From assembly GCA_015143295.1 (NCBI GenBank), contig CM026571.1, positions 9,428,501 through 9,492,500 on the forward strand: a stretch of 64,000 nt of DNA, read 5' to 3'. Numbering within the stretch: the stretch's first letter is position 1; each line of letters opens with the position of its first letter. Source of the DNA: Tetracentron sinense. Lineage: Eukaryota > Streptophyta > Magnoliopsida > Trochodendrales > Trochodendraceae. Shown one piece after another: positions 56,321 to 64,000 of the stretch. Made by a program: the position numbers and the translations under genes. The notes under the pieces were generated by a model. The model was not told where the DNA came from and did not search any database. It saw only the letters and a list, made by a program, of their open reading frames with translations.

Positions 56321-58800
56321 TATTGATCTCTCTCGAATTCAATTGCAATTAAATGTGATCCCAAACTCCCGAAATGATTTGGAGTCGCTATGAGAATGCT
56401 ACATTGGGTGGTATCTTTTCGATGGGACAAACTCTACTTTTTGATTAGTTACCTGCTTGTTGAAGAAACATGCAAGCCAGCCTAGGAAAATAAGAAAGCA
56501 TGAAAAATAGATTTAATAAATAAAGTAGTAAAGAAATTTAAATTTATTCACCTAGTAGGAAGTGATAAGTTTGCATAGTGGTGGTGCATTCGCTTTGTAA
56601 GCCAAAGGTGGACCATTAACTTTATGAATTGAGGATGCAATCATGCTGAGATGTACTGAGATGACAAATGTGGGTCCAAGGATTAAGTGCCCTCAATTGA
56701 AAGTTGTCTTAAATAAAGAAACTGTCAATGGATATTGTATGTACATTGGGTGGCGCAAATTGCATAGTATATATATGAGCCATGGAAACTATTCCCCTAA
56801 CTTTTAAAATGTGTAATTTATATTAGAGGAGTGTTTAGCTCAGTGTAATAACTTCAAAATCTTTCATTGACGTAAGAATAGGTGCTAATACATGGAGATT
56901 TTAATATTTTAACATATTAAAATAATAAAAATCAGATTACATTAGACATTTGTAACCACTACTTTGCCTTTATGGAAGATTGAGATTGGGGCTAGTATTT
57001 TTGTATATATATTATTATTTAATAGGGTATGCCATATAGAGAAAAAACATTTTAAAAAAATTCTACATAAGTGAGTAAATCATAAGGAAAGTTAAACTAT
57101 TTTTAGTATTTTATCTAAAAACCAAAGTTATATTGACTCTGCCATCCGCCGGAAGAATTTATAAATAAATATAGATCTCTGGTATCATCTTCTATATTGA
57201 GATATACCATGAGACCAATAAGTTGATTCGAGATCTCGCTATTGTCTTGGTCTAAAAAAAAGTAATCTTTCTCGATGACGTTGGTTGATGAGGACCAAAA
57301 AAAAAAAATTGGTATCCCTTAGTTATCGTACATTCACCTTTGGATGCATACGCTGATAGAAGCAGCCCATTCACCTGGTCCAGTACTTAGTATTTGTTAA
57401 AAAAAATGTCCAAAATACCTCATTCAGCTTTCTATTATTCTATCACATATTGAAGCTGTTCATAAATTCTCTTTAATGCGTTTGTTTTTTATCTTATCTT
57501 TCCTAGTCTTTTCTCGGTGTAAAAATAGATCTTAAGCAGATCTTATCTTTCCTAATCTTTTCTCAGTGTAAAAATAGATCTTTAAACATGAGGTGAGATG
57601 GGTACGTACCTTAGTGGTGGACCAAAAGCTTCTGATTTCATGGAATCAATGATCTAAGTCATCCCATATGGAAAGTAGTAGATTAAGTACATATGTTTAG
57701 ATGAAGTGAAACCAACTGAAAAGGCACAAAGAAAGTTCATGATATATATATATATATACAAAAGATGACAAATGAAACTAAATCCTCTCTCATGATTCCA
57801 AATCCGAAATTAAAACAACCCCCATTAAACACGAAGCTCTAAACACATCTCCGACAAAAAACAATGGAGAAGAGAGATCCAATCCGTTAATAACAAAATA
57901 ATGCAGAAGTACGATCAGAGGCAACTAGCATGGTGGTGGGTTTTTCACAATGTCATGCACATAAAAAGTGGAGCATTAATTTGAGTTTCCCATATAGAAC
58001 TAACATGACATTGATAGACCCAACAAGCTTGGATTTCTACAGTTCATGAGGACAAAAAGAAAACAGTAGATTTCTCACTTTACCTCATACATGTACAGAT
58101 TTTGTTTGGTTTTTGTGAGGGAGATGTTGGTTTATGAGATAATGGGGAGCAAAGATAATCCCATTTGATTTAGTTTTGGGTGTTAGAGAAAATAAAGGTT
58201 AGTTGGATGAAAGTGGCCTCAAAAAGACTCTAGAAAAAGAGAGAGAGAATTAGAATGAGAAGAGATCTGACCATATCATATCCATTTTGAGAGGAGAATG
58301 ATAGCCGATACTGCTTGAAGTCTAAAGGACAGGAATAGTGTCTCTAAGTGTCCTCTTAATAGTGTCATCTTACGCCTAGTGCGTGCCGCGCCAAATGTCA
58401 CCTAGGTGGTGGACTCACCAAACCCCACAATGGGGAATTTGGCGGGGCTGCATTCAGATGGAGCTTGAGAGTTTTTTTTTTGGAAGGTTGCTGGGACATG
58501 TTTTTCATTTTACTTCTGTTTGTAAGATGGAAAGGATTTTTTTTACTATGGGCATATGTATACATTGCATTCTTTTAAATAGTCAAAAGAAATAGCACAT
58601 CTATCTAGCTAGAAGTGTTCAGTTTGCAAGAAGATAGTTTCCACATAAGAGCATCAATGACAAAGTGATACATAAGAATTGTATTTAATCTGGGTTCTCC
58701 AAGAAAATGTGACAGTTAGATTGAATTATAATAGCATGCAATCTCTGTTAACTCGATCAAATTCATCATCCAGATGTATTTATCAAAATTTTATTTGCAG
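56321..58800. other. Spacer with a 49-bp direct duplication
   Basis: No gene recognised. At 57491-57533 and 57540-57582 a unit beginning ATCTTATCTTTCCTA and ending AAAAATAGATCTT is repeated with few changes. The rest is AT-rich; a short TA tract lies at 57741-57758. Confidence 0.5.
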
Positions 58801-58920
58801 CAATCAGTCCTATTTGAATACCACTCTGGTTATGATTATTCATGGGCGACTAGAGATGTCTACTATGCAGCAATACAGTGGAATGAAAATGGTTTGATGG
58901 GGCATTTGTATCTTCTTTGA
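58801..58920 (+). other. Possible orphan 3' exon, unknown gene
   Basis: After a good acceptor (TTTTATTTGCAG at 58800) 39 codons are open to TGA: QSVLFEYHSGYDYSWATRDV followed by YYAAIQWNENGLMGHLYLL. The aromatic-rich composition looks protein-like and unlike the AT-rich surroundings. I do not recognise the family and see no partner exon upstream. It could be chance or a remnant of a gene whose other exons are lost. Confidence 0.3.
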
Positions 58921-59442
58921 TTTTTGACTTGACTTGTCAGAAACCCAACTGCAGATTAAAGGAATAATTCAATGATAATGGATTTTACTCGGTTTTGTGC
59001 ATTTAAGATTGAATTTTCAGGAACCAGTTACATCTCAGATTCTCAATCAGGATCTTTTACTATCCTAGAGAGTCCTAAAATTCTGTTCAAGAGATACTTA
59101 TATTCCAGGGCTCACCTTCTATGCATATTAGCTTTCCACAACATTGGTTTTAAAAAAATGGAGAAACAGATCTAACAGCAGGAAATGGCACAATTTGTTC
59201 TTTTAATCAATGAGAGCTTCTCTCCAGCTTATGTTACTGATTCTGAACAAGTAAAGTAGCATCGTCACTATCATGAGAAATGCACATTATTTTCTTTTTG
59301 CAAGATACATAAATTTCACATTTTTACATGGAGTGGCTTATTTCCCTATAAAGCCAGATTACCTACCCTCAAATCAAAATTGAAGAAAAAAAATATGCCA
59401 AATATGTAATGTGATTTACATGAGCTAACGGTAGACTGTGCT

Positions 59443-61805
<2,363 letters not shown>

Positions 61806-61944
61806 TCAAGAGAACATGAAAGGGTTTCAAATCAACACATTCTTGAAGTAACACCAATTATTGAACCACGAGGTAATATGACTAAGCACATAGTAAAAGT
61901 TAACCAAGTATGGGTTGCCGTACTGAAAATCCCGTGTCCCCTCA

Positions 61945-62660
61945 CTCAAATTTAATTATTTATTTTTATAAGTAAAGAACAGGCTATACTGAGAGGAGGC
62001 AAGAACCCTAAATACAAAAAGATAGTCAGTTTCCAGAGTAGGCATAAACTGACCAAAATTATATGACCTGACTTGAAGTCAACAAAAAGAGATTCAGTTG
62101 AGACCCAAATAAAAAACTGCCCTATCATTTTGAAGTCCCTGAGAGGGGAGTACCAAAGTTACAAAAGCCATGGCACGTGGTCATGCTCATGCAACACCTG
62201 AATTGCCTCCTCTTTGCCTTCAAATGTTATTATATTCCTTTCCTTCTGAGTGCGCCAACAGTGGCTAACATAAGCATTTTCCTCACTATTACACCTCGAT
62301 AGGCCAAGGATACATTGTGGCCATCCAAAAGTGAGGTCCTTGAAGGTGTCACCAAGACCACACCAAACTGATTAAGAAAGAAAAAGTCACACCTCCAAAG
62401 TGAACTCACACTGCAAGAGAAGATGATCAACTGTTTCACCATTCTTTCTATACTTAAGCATATATTCAGAATGGTCCACTTCCTATGTATAACATGGTCC
62501 ATATAGTTTGGACTTTGGATTCTCTAACGTAGACGTCCACAGAAAAAAGACAAATTCGAAGGCACATGCGTCTTTCACACCAATCTAGCTGGATATGAAA
62601 CATGTCCTCTAAAATCAAACCATTTCAGAAATGAGCCCCAGCATTCATGTACTAATTATC
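61945..62660 (-). pseudogene. LINE 3' end in PGM intron, minus strand
   Basis: Minus-strand pieces KNGETVDHLLLQCEFTLE (near 62420), WPQCILGLSRCNSEENAY (near 62290) and RTQKERNIITFEGKEEA (near 62240) are the zf-RVT/C-terminal landmarks of plant L1 ORF2, broken by frameshifts. The A-rich tail, TTATAAAAATAAATAATTAA in that sense, lies near 61950. Same strand as PGM. Confidence 0.8.
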
Positions 62661-62939
62661 AATGATAACTGAAATCAAGGTTAACTTCATAGATGGGGAA
62701 AAAGTTCTGCATTGAGAAGCCTGGGTGAACCGATCAATTGATTTCCGAGTCTAAGTATTGATATACATCTACCACAAGTGAGATCTTGGAGTTGTTTGGA
62801 CTGAACAAACTTGCAGGAGCATGTATCTAGGTTTAACATTTCATAATTTTTAGGTAATGCAAGGAGATTTGTGGGACTAAACTGTTGGATGACCTTACAT
62901 CAAGATCCATCATGTGGGCAATAACAACTAAGAGTATAT

Positions 62940-64000
62940 TGTTATAAGGGTAGTTTAGTCTCTTTTATACATCTATGGAGTAGTATGACATTGTGTACAC
63001 ATTTAAGGGGTATTTATGTTACCCCACAATTGTTTAATAAAATATAATAGAAAGGGATTGTGATTCATTCATTCACGGTCACCATTCCTCAACTCTTCTT
63101 CTTCTATCTTCTTTATCATCTTCATTAGCAAGAACACTCATTTTCTACTTGGTATCAGATCAAGATCGGTGACTTTTCATCGAAGCTTTATTAGGCAGAA
63201 GTAGATTGCTGACATCATCATTGCTAATGTAATCGGTTCATATGACCATAGTAACAAAGTTCTCCAATTTTTTAAGCAAGTTCCGAATATTTTGTTAAAT
63301 GATTAATTCACGAAGTATTCGCGACTTTTTGAAGAAAAAATTTGCAACTTTTCCAAAAAGTCACAAACTTCGTGAATTTAAATGCGAATTATTCAACTTT
63401 TTTTGGGTAAAATTTCTGAATGAATATCCAATATATGAAATATATTTTTATAAAATTTCATAATTAAAAATCTAATTTATTATTTATATTCATCTCTTGC
63501 CTGGCATTTTTCCAATTTTTATTTGGCATCTAATCTCCATCACTCTACTAAATATCATGGGAATGACACGGTAATGGTTGGTAATGGACAAGGACTCCCC
63601 ATCTCTCATATTGGTAAATCACAATTACTTACTCCTAGTTCTCTTTTGATCCAAGATATTTTACTTGTTCCCGACGATAAGAAGAACTTGGTTTCAGTTG
63701 CTAAACTCACCAAAGATAATAATTGTTATTTTGTTTTCTATCCATAGGAATTTGAAATCAAGGATCTGCCGACTGGGACTCTTCTACTGGACGGACCAAC
63801 TGAGGCAGGTTTATATCCAACCTCAAGGGTTGTGTTGTGGCATCCGACTGCCTTTCTAAGTTGCACGACATCATTGAATACTTGGCATCAATGTCTAGGG
63901 CACCCACATTCATCAGTGCTCTCTTCTTTATTGCAAGTTGATTTACTTGGTTTAGTTTCTAAGAGTTCTATTAAAAATTTTAGTTGTGATGATTGTTTGA
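62940..64000 (+). mobile_element. Copia-type LTR retrotransposon, 5' part, degraded
   Basis: A 5' LTR of about 210 bases (62940-63148) starts TGTTATAAGGGTAG. A primer-binding site TGGTATCAGA (63150-63159) follows, the usual initiator-Met type of Copia elements. Further on, the end of the protease region (from about 63523) and the GAG-pre-integrase region (about 63740-64000) are recognisable. The gag part is missing or replaced between them. Clearly broken, with several breaks; it runs out of the window. Inserted in the PGM intron in the opposite orientation. Confidence 0.8.
63306..63377. repeat. Imperfect hairpin in the Copia internal region
   Basis: ATTCACGAAGTATTCGCGAC and its partner GTCACAAACTTCGTGAAT form a 24-base stem around a short loop. 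Probably part of a small inserted element rather than Copia sequence. Confidence 0.5.

Overview
This window is plant nuclear DNA. It has GT-AG introns, AT-rich non-coding sequence and many LINE, SINE, hAT, MITE and LTR-type repeats. The genes are plant-specific types: class-I carboxylesterases, a URT1-type RNA uridylyltransferase, a gibberellin 20-oxidase and a cytosolic phosphoglucomutase. The repeat-swollen introns fit a woody or otherwise large-genome eudicot or early-diverging angiosperm. I cannot name the species.

Layout, left to right. (1) Positions 1-750 hold the 3' part of a carboxylesterase, and 5450-6418 holds an intact single-exon paralogue, both on +. A tRNA-derived SINE with a 16-bp target duplication sits just upstream of the second. 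(2) Positions 6420-11388 are repeats, including a LINE relic and several MITEs. (3) Positions 11389-38374 (+) hold a six-exon URT1 gene encoding about 812 aa. Its first intron is 16.7 kb and carries two LINE-type solo insertions on opposite strands plus a third at its 3' end, a complete 7.7-kb hAT transposon with an 8-bp target duplication, and two solo-LTR-like copies of one family in opposite orientation. One of those LTRs sits inside the hAT transposase gene. (4) Positions 40697-41172 and 45788-45936 are two broken pieces of a hydroxyphenylpyruvate/hydroxypyruvate-reductase gene, surrounded by MITEs. (5) Positions 49119-50397 (-) hold an intact three-exon gibberellin 20-oxidase. (6) Positions 51000-58800 are largely repeats and unassigned sequence. 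(7) Positions 59443-61654 (-) hold the nine 3' exons of a cytosolic phosphoglucomutase. Its upstream intron contains a LINE tail and a degraded Copia element that runs off the right edge.

The order CXE-CXE-URT1-2-hydroxyacid dehydrogenase matches, from memory, Arabidopsis At2g45600-At2g45610-At2g45620-At2g45630, so the left 41 kb looks like an old conserved gene block inflated by transposons. These genes are neighbours and not an operon: they act in separate pathways (ester hydrolysis, mRNA 3' uridylation, hydroxy-acid metabolism, gibberellin synthesis, starch/sucrose carbon flow). I found no CRISPR, rRNA or true tRNA gene and no clearly new multi-gene system. The most interesting material is the nested transposon architecture inside URT1 and several newly delimited non-autonomous transposon families with readable target duplications.
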